Below, piece after piece: positions 7,294 to 16,027 of a DNA stretch of 64,000 nt. A model generated the notes under the pieces. The model worked only from the letters and a program-made list of their open reading frames with translations, did no database searches and was not told the origin of the DNA. This stretch comes from Desulfobacterales bacterium (GTDB taxonomy: Bacteria > Desulfobacterota > Desulfobacteria > Desulfobacterales > Desulfosarcinaceae), in assembly GCA_016218685.1 (NCBI GenBank), contig JACRDD010000010.1, forward strand, positions 1-64,000, in the 5' to 3' direction. Each line of letters starts with the position of its first letter. The first letter of the stretch is position 1. The translations under genes and the position numbers were made by a program.

Positions 7294-8022
7294 ATGCAGT
7301 GGATTCGAACTGCCCGACAGGAGATGGCGCGCTTCGATGGCCGCTGGGTCGTGGTCGTCGCTTTTTCCTGCGCGCTGATCGTTACGCATCAATACTACTT
7401 CCATGCGCCCATCGATTTCTTCCTTTCCTTTCTTCAGGGTCTAAACCCCGAGGCGGTCACGCTCTATAAGTTTTTGTTCTCCCATGCGGCGACGTTTCTG
7501 TTGCTTTTTGTCGTGCCGCTGCTGTTTCTAACGCTCTTGAACCGATGGTCGGCCGACGACTTTTCGCCGCTGAAGTATACCTTCACCCTGGGCGAATTTC
7601 GGCTGGGGTGGAAGCTGGTGCTGCTTTTTGTGGCGGTCTGTTTTGCCTTCCACGTGGCGTTTGCCCCTGCCGGCATCTATCCCTTGTGCCGGAGCAGTTT
7701 GATCCGGCAATCTCTTTTTTACTTCCTGCTCTTCGAGTGCTTCCAGTGCTTGTATATGGTGGGGTTCGAGTACTTCTTCCGGGGCTACATTCTGATCGAG
7801 GCGTCGCGGATTTTCGGTCCTAATGCCTTGGTGATTACGCTGCTGCCCTATATCATCATGAAGTTCGGCAAGCCGCCGTTCGAGATCTACACCGCCATCC
7901 TGGTGGGCTTGGTTCTGGGGTACATGACGTTGCGGACCCGAAGCTTCTGGTATGCGGCCGGATCGCATGCGCTACTGGCGGCGGTGGTGGATGTGTGGGA
8001 GTATAGCCGCATCGCCGCTTAA
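7294..8022 (+). CDS. CPBP-family intramembrane protease-like protein
   Basis: 242 residues with about seven hydrophobic segments. The C-terminal half carries the CPBP (Abi/CAAX-protease) pattern. Motif 1 is F-E-Y-F-F-R-G-Y (about 169-176), in which the first Glu of the usual E-E-x-x-x-R is replaced by Phe but the second Glu and Arg are kept. Motif 2 contains MKFGKPPFE. Motif 3 has GSHALLAAVVDV, with the His expected at the active site. These proteins are glutamic intramembrane endopeptidases, and some act in prenyl-protein processing or self-immunity. The missing Glu makes full activity uncertain. GGAAAGGGG precedes the ATG. The cysteine desulfurase gene starts 31 bp downstream, so the two are probably co-transcribed. 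Confidence 0.7.
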   Translation: MQWIRTARQEMARFDGRWVVVVAFSCALIVTHQYYFHAPIDFFLSFLQGLNPEAVTLYKFLFSHAATFLLLFVVPLLFLTLLNRWSADDFSPLKYTFTLGEFRLGWKLVLLFVAVCFAFHVAFAPAGIYPLCRSSLIRQSLFYFLLFECFQCLYMVGFEYFFRGYILIEASRIFGPNALVITLLPYIIMKFGKPPFEIYTAILVGLVLGYMTLRTRSFWYAAGSHALLAAVVDVWEYSRIAA

Positions 8023-8053
8023 TCGTACGCGTACGAGATCAAGGAGGATAGCC

Positions 8054-9199
8054 ATGATTCAACCCATATACCTTGACTACAACGGCACCACCCCCCACGA
8101 TCCAGAAGTTGTGGCCGCCATGCGGCCGTTTCTGGAGACCGAATTCGGCAACCCTTCCAGCTCCCACTTGTACGGCATCAAGCCCAAGCAGGCCGTGGAG
8201 GCGGCCCGGCGCCAGGTGGCCGGGCTCCTCGGTTGCGCGCCCCAGGAGGTGCTCTTTACTTCGGGCGGCACGGAGTCCAACAACCATGCCATCAAGGGCA
8301 TGGCCCGGGCCTTGAAAGCCAAGGGGCGGCACATCGTCACCAGCGCCTTCGAGCATCCGGCCGTGCTGGAGGTGTGCCAGGCCCTGGAGAGCGAAGGCTT
8401 CGAGACCACCCGGGTAGCGGTGGACGGTGAGGGCATGCTGGACCCGGCCGCCGTGGCGCAGGCCATCCGGCCCGATACGATTCTGATCTCGATCATGCAC
8501 GCCAACAACGAGGTGGGCACGATCCAGCCGATCGCCGAAATCGCGGCTTTGGCCAAGGCCCGGGGGATCGCGATGCACACCGACGCGGCCCAATCCTTGG
8601 GCAAGATTCCGGTGGATGTAAACACCCTGGGCGTGGACCTGCTTTCGGTGGCCGGCCACAAGCTTTACGCCCCCAAGGGCATCGGCGCGCTCTATGTGCG
8701 CCAGGGGCTGCGGCCGGAGAAGTTCTGCCACGGCGCCGGCCAGGAAAAGGGCTGGCGGGCGGGCACCGAAAATGTGCTGGAGATCGTGGGGCTGGGCAAG
8801 GCCTGCGAGATCGCCGGCCGGGATCTGGCGGCCAATGCCGCTCATTTTCAGGCCATGCGCGACCGGCTGCACCAGGGCTTGGTCAGCCGGCTGGCCGATG
8901 TGCGCCTCAACGGCCACCCGGAGCGGCGCCTGCCCAATACCGTTAGCCTGGCCTTCAAGGATCTGGAGGCCAACCGCCTGCTCGAAGAGATCGGCCTTGC
9001 GATTGCCGCTTCGGCCGGCGCTGCTTGCCATGCCGATACCGTGACCCTTTCGCATGTGCTCCAGGCCATGGCCGTGCCGGTGGCCTGGGCCAAGGGGACG
9101 CTGCGCTTTTCCACCGGCCGCTACACCACCGCCCCGGAGATCGACCGGGCCGTGGCGGTGGTGGTGCAAGCCGCGGAGCATTTGCGCCAATCCGAATAA
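8054..9199 (+). CDS. Cysteine desulfurase (NifS/IscS family)
   Basis: 381 residues from the ATG at 8054, preceded by AAGGAGG. PLP-dependent enzyme that removes sulfur from L-cysteine for Fe-S cluster, thiouridine or selenium metabolism. Family marks are IYLDYNGTTP at the start, FGNPSSSHLYG, TSGGTESNN (about 71-79), HTDAAQSLGK, and the PLP-binding lysine in SVAGHKLYAPKG (about 199-210). The catalytic-loop Cys lies in SAGAACHAD (about 319-327), a short loop as in group II enzymes rather than the longer SGSACTS loop of IscS. No scaffold protein or rhodanese is adjacent. The nearby HesB-like selenoprotein makes a link to Fe-S assembly or selenium delivery thinkable, but distance (4 kb) and opposite strand give no direct support. 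Confidence 0.88.
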   Translation: MIQPIYLDYNGTTPHDPEVVAAMRPFLETEFGNPSSSHLYGIKPKQAVEAARRQVAGLLGCAPQEVLFTSGGTESNNHAIKGMARALKAKGRHIVTSAFEHPAVLEVCQALESEGFETTRVAVDGEGMLDPAAVAQAIRPDTILISIMHANNEVGTIQPIAEIAALAKARGIAMHTDAAQSLGKIPVDVNTLGVDLLSVAGHKLYAPKGIGALYVRQGLRPEKFCHGAGQEKGWRAGTENVLEIVGLGKACEIAGRDLAANAAHFQAMRDRLHQGLVSRLADVRLNGHPERRLPNTVSLAFKDLEANRLLEEIGLAIAASAGAACHADTVTLSHVLQAMAVPVAWAKGTLRFSTGRYTTAPEIDRAVAVVVQAAEHLRQSE

Positions 9200-9213
9200 C
9201 CCTGACAGCCTGT

Positions 9214-9241
9214 TAAAGATAAATCTCGAATTTGCCGATAT
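9214..9241 (+). promoter_or_regulatory. Candidate sigma-28 (FliA) type promoter
   Basis: TAAA (9214-9217), a 16-bp gap, then GCCGATAT (9234-9241) resembles the flagellar sigma-28 consensus TAAA-N15-GCCGATAA with one mismatch and one extra base of spacing. It lies 108 bp upstream of the solute-binding protein gene, the first gene of the long signalling operon. Confidence 0.35.
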
Positions 9242-9348
9242 ATTCCATTGAACTCGCCCTGGACGCGCCGCCCGTGCGGTGGGTCTTTGCTGGACGGCGG
9301 ACCGAAAAAGCGCCAAGATAAAATTTGGGCGGTCAAGGGAAGGTTTCC

Positions 9349-10365
9349 ATGGTACGGATCTGCACGGTTCTGGTGATTCTCTGGTTTGGTGGCGCATGGC
9401 CCGCCATGGCCCAGGAGCAACGGGTGGTCCTGCTGGAAAGCATGGATGTTCCGGCGGTGCGCGCCCATGGGCAATGGTTTGGCAAATCTTTGCAGGCGCT
9501 GGCCGCGGCCGATGGTCTGCCGTACCGTTTGGAGACGCTCCAGGCCCAGGGGGATTGGGCGCGGGCCGAACATTTGTTGCAAAGCGCCCTGGCCGCCGAT
9601 CGGCCAGCCGTGGTGGTGGCCAATGCCACCCTGGCGGCAAAGACCGCGGACCGCTTGTTGAAGGGGACCGGCATCCCCCTCGTGTTCATGACCGTATCTG
9701 ATCCGGTGGGCGCCGGATTGATCGATGCCATCGGCGTGGCCGGCGGCCGCAATGTCACCGGCATTGTGCACACGATCCATCGCGAAACGCGCATCAATCT
9801 GCTGCTGCGCCTGGTGGGCGAGGCCGTCCCGCACCGCCCGGTGCGCATCGGTTTCGTGCACTCCACCTATCCTTCGGCCGTGGGCGATCTGCGGGAGTTG
9901 CGCGCCGCGGCCCAGGGACGGGAGGATGTCGTGTTCGTGCCGTTTCAGGTGGAGTACCGCACCGTCTCAGAAGCATTGCCCGTGATGCTGGACGAGGTGC
10001 GCATGGGGGTGCGGCAACTGGAAGGTCAAGTGGACTTCTGGTGGGAACCCTCCGGCCCGTTAGGCGAGAGCAACGAGTACACCCGGCTGCTCTTGGACCA
10101 TTCCCAACATCCCATTGCCATGGGACTCAAGGCCAAGAGCGTGGCCATGGGCGCCTTGATGCATCTTTCGCCCAACGAGCAGTCCACCGGGCATGATGCG
10201 GCCATGTTGACGATCGCCATTCTCAAGGGGGCCGATGCCGGTCGGATTCCCGCGCAGCCGCCCGAAAAATTCGACCTGGGCATCAATTTGACGGCGGCCT
10301 TGAAGGCTGGATTGGTGGTGCCCCCCGATCTGCTCGCCCTGGCCGGCACCAATGTGTATCGTTAG
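9349..10365 (+). CDS. ABC-type solute-binding protein (PF04392-like), likely sensor partner
   Basis: 338 residues from the ATG at 9349, preceded by AAGGGAAGG. An N-terminal signal peptide (about residues 1-21, ending PAMAQ) indicates a periplasmic location. The body follows the ABC_sub_bind pattern: VANATLAAKTA, then IPLVFMTVSDPVGAG, then GRNVTGIVH, and a C-terminal part with ILKGADAGRIP and INLTAALKAGL. Proteins of this family bind small ligands such as amino acids for ABC importers. No permease or ATPase gene is adjacent. Instead a membrane histidine kinase starts 9 bp downstream, so I infer that it presents a ligand to that kinase's periplasmic domain. Ligand unknown. Confidence 0.75.
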   Translation: MVRICTVLVILWFGGAWPAMAQEQRVVLLESMDVPAVRAHGQWFGKSLQALAAADGLPYRLETLQAQGDWARAEHLLQSALAADRPAVVVANATLAAKTADRLLKGTGIPLVFMTVSDPVGAGLIDAIGVAGGRNVTGIVHTIHRETRINLLLRLVGEAVPHRPVRIGFVHSTYPSAVGDLRELRAAAQGREDVVFVPFQVEYRTVSEALPVMLDEVRMGVRQLEGQVDFWWEPSGPLGESNEYTRLLLDHSQHPIAMGLKAKSVAMGALMHLSPNEQSTGHDAAMLTIAILKGADAGRIPAQPPEKFDLGINLTAALKAGLVVPPDLLALAGTNVYR

Positions 10366-10374
10366 GAACATCGC

Positions 10375-12804
10375 GTGAAACTGCAAACCAAGATCAGTCT
10401 GGCAATTCTTCCCCTCGTGGCGGCGGTGATCGTCGCCCTGGGGGCCTGGTCGATCTTCATTGCCACGCGCGGCATCGAGGAGGTCACCTACCGCGCCGTG
10501 GTCAAGGAGTTGAGCGATTACTTCGATGGTCAAATCGTCAAGAACCACGAACTGCTGGTGACGCACGATCTGGCTAAAATTCCTTCCTATGCCCAGCGCT
10601 ACCAGCAGGAGGCGATCCAGGCGGCGGATCGGCTAACCCATTTCAAGACCGGCAACCTTACGATTGTGGATACGGCCACGCAGAAGATTCTGTACGGCCG
10701 GGCGCGGCTGGTCAAAGACCCGGCCGAATGGCGGTCGGTATTGGAAAAAGTGCGCCGCCTCGACGGCGCCTACGCCAAAGGCCGCTGGGTATCTTCCTCC
10801 GGACCGCAAATTTACGTGGGGCGCCACTTCGCACCCTGGCAGTGGACCCTGATCTACGCAGTATCCGCCCAGGAGTTGGAGGCGCCGGGGGCGCGCATCC
10901 GCAACGCCACCCTGGTGGCGGCCGGCATTTGCGGCCTGGCGTGCTTCGTGATGCTATTCTGGATTCTGCACCGTTCGGTAGTGCGCCCGGTTGTGCGGCT
11001 GAAAGAGGCGGCTGCAGCCATCGCCGCCATGCAGCCGGTGGAGGCGATCGGGGTGCGCTCCAATGACGAGTTAGGGGCGTTGGCCCGGGACATGGAGCAG
11101 ATGGCCCGCGCCATCCAGGGCTACCGCGATGACAAGGAGCATTGGCAGAAAGCGCTCGAAGCCCAGATCGAGGCGCGTACCAACGATCTGCGCCAGCTCA
11201 ACAACGCCCTGCAAAAGGAGATCCGCGATCGCCAAAGGGCCAATGCCGAGCTGCGGGCCAACGAACTGGCCCTCAACGTGGCCCTGGAATTGAAACAGGA
11301 TAGCGAGGAGCGGTTCCGGGCGATCTTCGAGTCCACCAAGGACAGCATCATGGTGTGGGGCGCCAACTTGCAATGCCTCTATGCCAACGAGGCCGCCATC
11401 CGCACGGTGGGCGGCACCCGCGACCAGGTGGTGGGCAGAGGCATGCACGAGGGGCTCTCCCATCGGCCCGACATGATGCGGACCTGGATCGAACGCGTGC
11501 GCCGCGTCTTCGACGCCGAAGCCCCCCTGGCCGTGGAGGATGTCACCCTTGTGGGCGACCGGACGATTTACAGCGAATCGGTGCTTTCGCCCATCCGCGA
11601 TCTGCATGGCCGCGTGTTCGCCGTGGGCGCGGTTTATCGGGATGTGACGGCCCGCAAGGAGATGGAACGGCAGATTGCCGAAACCCTGGCGCTCAACGAA
11701 GTCATCGTCTCGGCTTCCACCATGGGCATCGCGGCCTACGATGCTGATGGCAACTGCGTGCTGGCCAACGAAGCCATGGCGTCCATGCTGGGCGCCGTTC
11801 GGGAAAAATTGCTAGCGCAGAATTTCAACCGCATCGCCTCGTGGCAAGCCACCGGGTTGCTCGAGCAGGCGCGCCTGGTGCTGGCCGACGGGGGCGAACG
11901 ACACCAGGAGCTTTTCACCACCAGCAGCTTTGACAAGCAGGTGTGGCTGCAGTGCGTGCTGAGCCGCTTCCATCGTTCGGGCCGGCCCCACCTGCTGGTG
12001 GTGGCCGACGACATTGCCCAGCGTCGGCGCATGCAGGCCGAACTGGAGGCGCGCAACCTGGCCCTGGAAGAGAGCAACAAAGAGCTGGACGACTTTGCCT
12101 ACATCGCCTCCCACGATCTGCGCGAGCCGCTGCGCGGCATCGCCAACTACGCCGGCTTTTTAATGGAGGATTACGCCGACCGCCTGGATGACGACGGTCG
12201 CGAGAAATTGGAGACGCTGGTGCGTCTGTGCCGGCGGGAAGACAGCCTGATCGATGCCCTGCTGGAGTACTCCCGGGTCGGACGCACCGAACTGGTGCTC
12301 GAGGCGGTGGACCTGAACATGGTGCTGGGCCAGGTGCTCGACCGCATCGGGCATCTGATCGCAGATGCCGCCATCGAGGTGCGCATTCCCGAAGCCTTGC
12401 CCACCGTGCGCTGTGACCGGGTGCGGATCAGCGAAGTTTATTTCAATCTGATCACCAATGCGGTGAAGTATAACGACAAGGAACACAAATGGGTTGAGAT
12501 CGGCTACCAAATGACCGATAACAGAACAGATGGGAGCTCCGGCGCGGCCCATTCGGGCGGTCGTTCCGCAGGGCCGGTGCTGTATGTGCGCGACAACGGC
12601 GTCGGCATCCAGGAACGCCATTACGATCGGATCTTCTCCATATTCCAACGGCTGCACGCCAGGGACAAGTTCGGCGGCGGCATCGGCGCGGGCTTGACCA
12701 TCGTTAAGAAGATCGTCGAACGGCACAACGGAAAGATCTGGGTGGCATCCGAATACGGCCAGGGCACCACCTTTTTCTTCACCTTGGCGGAAAGCGGCCC
12801 GTAA
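10375..12804 (+). CDS. Membrane sensor histidine kinase (HAMP, two PAS, HisKA, HATPase)
   Basis: 809 residues with a GTG start shortly after AGGA. Transmembrane helix 1 is at about 8-30 and helix 2 at about 174-196, enclosing a periplasmic domain of about 140 residues. HAMP follows (about 196-250), then a coiled coil, a PAS domain (about 310-425, RAIFESTKDSIMVWG), and a second PAS (about 440-550). The dimerisation domain (about 570-640) has the phospho-acceptor His in IASHDLREPLRG, a form typical of phytochrome-like kinases. The ATPase domain (about 680-809) has NLITNAVKYND, DNGVGI and GGGIGAGLTIV. All catalytic boxes are intact. Its stop overlaps the start of an Rcp1-like receiver by one base, its expected phospho-partner. 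The solute-binding protein upstream is its probable input. Confidence 0.85.
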   Translation: MKLQTKISLAILPLVAAVIVALGAWSIFIATRGIEEVTYRAVVKELSDYFDGQIVKNHELLVTHDLAKIPSYAQRYQQEAIQAADRLTHFKTGNLTIVDTATQKILYGRARLVKDPAEWRSVLEKVRRLDGAYAKGRWVSSSGPQIYVGRHFAPWQWTLIYAVSAQELEAPGARIRNATLVAAGICGLACFVMLFWILHRSVVRPVVRLKEAAAAIAAMQPVEAIGVRSNDELGALARDMEQMARAIQGYRDDKEHWQKALEAQIEARTNDLRQLNNALQKEIRDRQRANAELRANELALNVALELKQDSEERFRAIFESTKDSIMVWGANLQCLYANEAAIRTVGGTRDQVVGRGMHEGLSHRPDMMRTWIERVRRVFDAEAPLAVEDVTLVGDRTIYSESVLSPIRDLHGRVFAVGAVYRDVTARKEMERQIAETLALNEVIVSASTMGIAAYDADGNCVLANEAMASMLGAVREKLLAQNFNRIASWQATGLLEQARLVLADGGERHQELFTTSSFDKQVWLQCVLSRFHRSGRPHLLVVADDIAQRRRMQAELEARNLALEESNKELDDFAYIASHDLREPLRGIANYAGFLMEDYADRLDDDGREKLETLVRLCRREDSLIDALLEYSRVGRTELVLEAVDLNMVLGQVLDRIGHLIADAAIEVRIPEALPTVRCDRVRISEVYFNLITNAVKYNDKEHKWVEIGYQMTDNRTDGSSGAAHSGGRSAGPVLYVRDNGVGIQERHYDRIFSIFQRLHARDKFGGGIGAGLTIVKKIVERHNGKIWVASEYGQGTTFFFTLAESGP

Positions 12805-13259
12805 TGAAAACCAAGACAGCACCCATTATGATCGTGGAAGACAGCCCGGAGGATTATACCATCGTGCTCAGGGCCTTGAAGAAAGCGCATGTCTCCCAGG
12901 CCATCGTTCGCTGCCAGGACGGCGACGAAGCCTTGGATTATCTTCTGCGCCGAGGCGCGTTCGCCGAAGCGGACGGCTGGCGCCGGCCCGCTTTGATCCT
13001 GCTGGATTTGAATCTGCCGGGAACCAGCGGTGTGGAAGTGCTGGCGGCCGTCAAGGCCGATGCGGGCCTGCGATCCATTCCGGTGGTGGTCTTGAGCAAC
13101 TCCCAGGCCGCCGAGGATGTCAATCGCTGCTACACTTTGGGCGCGGCCGGCTACATCCGCAAACAGATCCAGCTCAAGCAATTGGAAGAATCGATTCGCG
13201 GATTGTCGCGCTATTGGTTCGAGATCGTCCAACTGCCTAAAGGAGATCCCGCGCCATGA
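12804..13259 (+). CDS. Single-domain response regulator (Rcp1-like)
   Basis: 151 residues consisting of one receiver domain and no output domain. The acidic pair is in MIVEDSPEDY (about 10-19), the phospho-accepting Asp in LILLDLNLPGTSG (about 63-75), the Thr/Ser switch in VVVLSNSQ and the conserved Lys in GYIRKQ. The extra loop between helix and strand (RRGAFAEADGWRRP) is typical of the Rcp1 type that works with phytochrome-like kinases. The coding region overlaps the kinase by 1 bp and the next gene by 4 bp (ATGA), so translation is coupled through all three. It probably relays phosphate between the kinase and the large hybrid protein that follows (inference). Confidence 0.88.
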   Translation: MKTKTAPIMIVEDSPEDYTIVLRALKKAHVSQAIVRCQDGDEALDYLLRRGAFAEADGWRRPALILLDLNLPGTSGVEVLAAVKADAGLRSIPVVVLSNSQAAEDVNRCYTLGAAGYIRKQIQLKQLEESIRGLSRYWFEIVQLPKGDPAP

Positions 13260-16018
13260 AGGCCAAGCGACATGTGATCCTCGTGGTGGAGGATAGTCCG
13301 GAGGACCGCTATAGTTACCGGCGCATGATCGAGGCCGGCGGTGCCGAGGCCTACAGCGTGCTGGAAGCCGAGGATGCCGTCGCGGGACTGGCCTTGCTGC
13401 GCTCGGTGGCGGTGGATTGCGTGGTGCTCGATTACAACCTGCCGGACCTGGACGGGCTGGCGTTTCTGGCCGAGGTCGCCCAGGAGCCGGAAATCAAGGG
13501 GTTGCCGGTGATCTTCCTCACCGGCCAGGGCAACGAAACCGTGGCCGTGCAAGCCATGAAGAACGGTGCAGCCGACTACCTGGTCAAGGGAGCGCTCAGC
13601 GGCGATCTTCTGGCGCGCGCCATCCGCCATGCCCTGGAGACCCGGGAGGCGCGCCAGGCGCTGGTGGAGCAGAACACTTTCCTGAACGCCTTGCTGGAAA
13701 CCATTCCGCATCCGATTTTCTACCGCGACACCCAGGGCCGCTATACCGGCTGCAACAAAGCCTTCGAACAGTTCGCGGGCAAAGACCGGAGCGAGATCGT
13801 CGGCCGGACCCCCATGGACGTTCTGGTCGTCAACGACTCCGAACGCTATTTCGCGTCCGAGGCCCAATTGCTGCAACGCGCCGGCATGTTGAGCACGGAA
13901 ACCGCCATTGACACCCACGACGGCCGCCGGCGCGACGTGATCGTCTCCAAAGCCACCTTCACCGATCACAAGGGCAGGATCAAGGGGTTGGTCGGTTCGG
14001 TGATGGATATCACCGAGCGCAAGCAGATGGAGGCGGCGCTGCGGCAAACCACCATTCAGTTGCGGGAGAACCTGGAAAAATTGGAGGCGGCCAACAGTCG
14101 CATCCTGGAGCAGCAAAAGGCGGTCATCGAAGAGGAGCGTTTGAAGGTGCTCCTGCAGATGGCCGGCGCCACGGCCCATGAACTCAATCAGCCCCTGGTG
14201 GAACTGCTGGGCTATATCGACCTGTTCGACTTCGACAAGGACGATCCGCAGAAAGTCGGTTCCCATCTGTCCAAAATCAAGGCCGCCGGGCACCGTATCG
14301 CCGAGATCGTCAAGACCATCCAAAGCCTCCGGCCGGAACAGAACCATATGCCGCTTCCCGGCAGCGTGATCACCCTCGAGCAGGATGTCCGTCTGTTGGT
14401 CATCGACGATTCTGACGCGGATTTCAGGCGGTTGTGCAATGCCCTGCACGATCAGGCGCGCATCGACATCCTGCGGGCCCGGGACATTTCCGATGCCCTG
14501 GAGAAGCTGGCCGCACGACCCATCGACCTGATCATCCTGGACTACCTGCTGCCCTCGGGCAACGGCTTGGACTTTTTGCGCCAGCTCGAAGAAAAAGAGT
14601 GCCGCGTGCCGGTGATTTTCAGCACCGGGCACGGCGACGAGATGATCGCCGCCAAGGCGATCCAGGCCGGGGCATACGATTATCTGCCCAAGGCCAAGGT
14701 CGACCGCGACAACCTTTCGCGCACCATCGCCCACGTCCTGGACCGGCACCGCCTCAAAACCGAAGTCAATCAGGCCATGCGCAAGATGGCCGACATGTCG
14801 GTGCGCGACGAGCTGACCGGGCTCTACAACCGGCGCTACATGAACGAAGTGCTCGATCGGGAGTACTCCCGGGCCAAACGCTACGACAGTGACCTGTCCT
14901 GCCTGCTCATCGACATGGATTTCTTCAAGCAGATCAACGACTCTTACGGTCACATCTTCGGCGATCAGGTGCTCAGGAGCTTTGCGGGCATGCTGCGCGA
15001 GAACGTGCGCGAAAGCGATTTTTGCTTCCGCTTCGGCGGCGAGGAGTTTATGGTGCTGCTGCCCAACACCGACATCGAAGGGGCCAACAACACGGCCGAA
15101 AAGCTGCGCGTTATGGTGGAGGCCAAGTTGTTCGAGGACGGACCGAACAGCACCCACCTGACGATCAGTGTCGGCAGCGTGTCGCTCAAACGGCATCACC
15201 CGCCCGACATGCGCAGCATGCTGGCCTTTGCCGACAAGGCCCTGTACCGCGCCAAGTCCGACGGCCGCAACCGGCTCAAGATGTACCTGGAGGCCGGCGA
15301 GGGGGCCGGCCAGGAGCGCGAAGTCCCGTTGGACATGGTCTACTTCCGCGAACGGCTGGCCTCCATTCTGGACAAGACCCGCAATGCCTCCTTGAACTCC
15401 CTGGCACTGCTGCTCGATCAACTGGGGGCCGTGCGTTTTAAGGAGCACCATCAAAAAGCCCTGGTACAGATCGATGTCCTGGGCCAGAAGATGCGCCTGC
15501 CCACCAAGATCCTGGATACCATCAAGCGCGCCGCGGCGCTGCACGACCATCTGAAGGTGTTGATGCCCGCAGCCGTGATGGACAAGAAGGAACCGCTGGA
15601 CAGCTTCGATCGGGCCTACATCGAAAACCATTCGACCATGCTGGCCGAGGTGACCCGGCTCTTCGAATTCTTCCAGAACGAGCGCGAAATTCTCTTGTAC
15701 CACCAGGAGCGCTACGACGGCGAGGGCTATCCTTCGGGCTTGAAGGGCGAGCAGATTCCCCTGGGGGCGCGCCTTTATGCCATCGCCGATGCCGTGACGG
15801 CCATGCTTTCCGAAAGACCTTACCGGCCGGCGCTGACCGGCCGGCAGGTGGTGGAAGAGCTGCAACGCAACGCCGGCACCCAGTTCGATCCGAACCTGGT
15901 GCGGGTTTTCATCGCGGCCCTGGACGACAATCCCGCGCTGCAATTGCCGGCGGAGTATATCGAGGCCAAGCAACAGGAAGAGGTGCCGTCGCCCAAAGGG
16001 CCGGCATCGACCCATTGA
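13256..16018 (+). CDS. Multidomain signalling protein: REC-PAS-HisKA-REC-GGDEF-HD-GYP
   Basis: 920 residues. A receiver domain (about 5-125, Asp in VVLDYNLPDLDG) is followed by PAS (about 145-265). A kinase dimerisation segment with His in GATAHELNQPLVEL (about 303-316) has no ATPase domain after it. A second receiver spans about 380-500 (LIILDYLLPSGNG). A GGDEF domain (about 515-680) has the intact active-site motif GGEEF and an RESD inhibitory site five residues before it. An HD-GYP-like domain (about 690-895) has ALHDHLK, ENHSTM, YHQERYDGEGYPSGLKG and IADAVTAML. The GGDEF part should make cyclic di-GMP. The HD-GYP part retains most metal ligands, though HHE is replaced by YHQ, so hydrolysis is uncertain. 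The receivers suggest control by the upstream kinase. An HDOD protein gene follows after 9 bp. Confidence 0.85.
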   Translation: MKAKRHVILVVEDSPEDRYSYRRMIEAGGAEAYSVLEAEDAVAGLALLRSVAVDCVVLDYNLPDLDGLAFLAEVAQEPEIKGLPVIFLTGQGNETVAVQAMKNGAADYLVKGALSGDLLARAIRHALETREARQALVEQNTFLNALLETIPHPIFYRDTQGRYTGCNKAFEQFAGKDRSEIVGRTPMDVLVVNDSERYFASEAQLLQRAGMLSTETAIDTHDGRRRDVIVSKATFTDHKGRIKGLVGSVMDITERKQMEAALRQTTIQLRENLEKLEAANSRILEQQKAVIEEERLKVLLQMAGATAHELNQPLVELLGYIDLFDFDKDDPQKVGSHLSKIKAAGHRIAEIVKTIQSLRPEQNHMPLPGSVITLEQDVRLLVIDDSDADFRRLCNALHDQARIDILRARDISDALEKLAARPIDLIILDYLLPSGNGLDFLRQLEEKECRVPVIFSTGHGDEMIAAKAIQAGAYDYLPKAKVDRDNLSRTIAHVLDRHRLKTEVNQAMRKMADMSVRDELTGLYNRRYMNEVLDREYSRAKRYDSDLSCLLIDMDFFKQINDSYGHIFGDQVLRSFAGMLRENVRESDFCFRFGGEEFMVLLPNTDIEGANNTAEKLRVMVEAKLFEDGPNSTHLTISVGSVSLKRHHPPDMRSMLAFADKALYRAKSDGRNRLKMYLEAGEGAGQEREVPLDMVYFRERLASILDKTRNASLNSLALLLDQLGAVRFKEHHQKALVQIDVLGQKMRLPTKILDTIKRAAALHDHLKVLMPAAVMDKKEPLDSFDRAYIENHSTMLAEVTRLFEFFQNEREILLYHQERYDGEGYPSGLKGEQIPLGARLYAIADAVTAMLSERPYRPALTGRQVVEELQRNAGTQFDPNLVRVFIAALDDNPALQLPAEYIEAKQQEEVPSPKGPASTH

Positions 16019-16027
16019 GGAATATGG

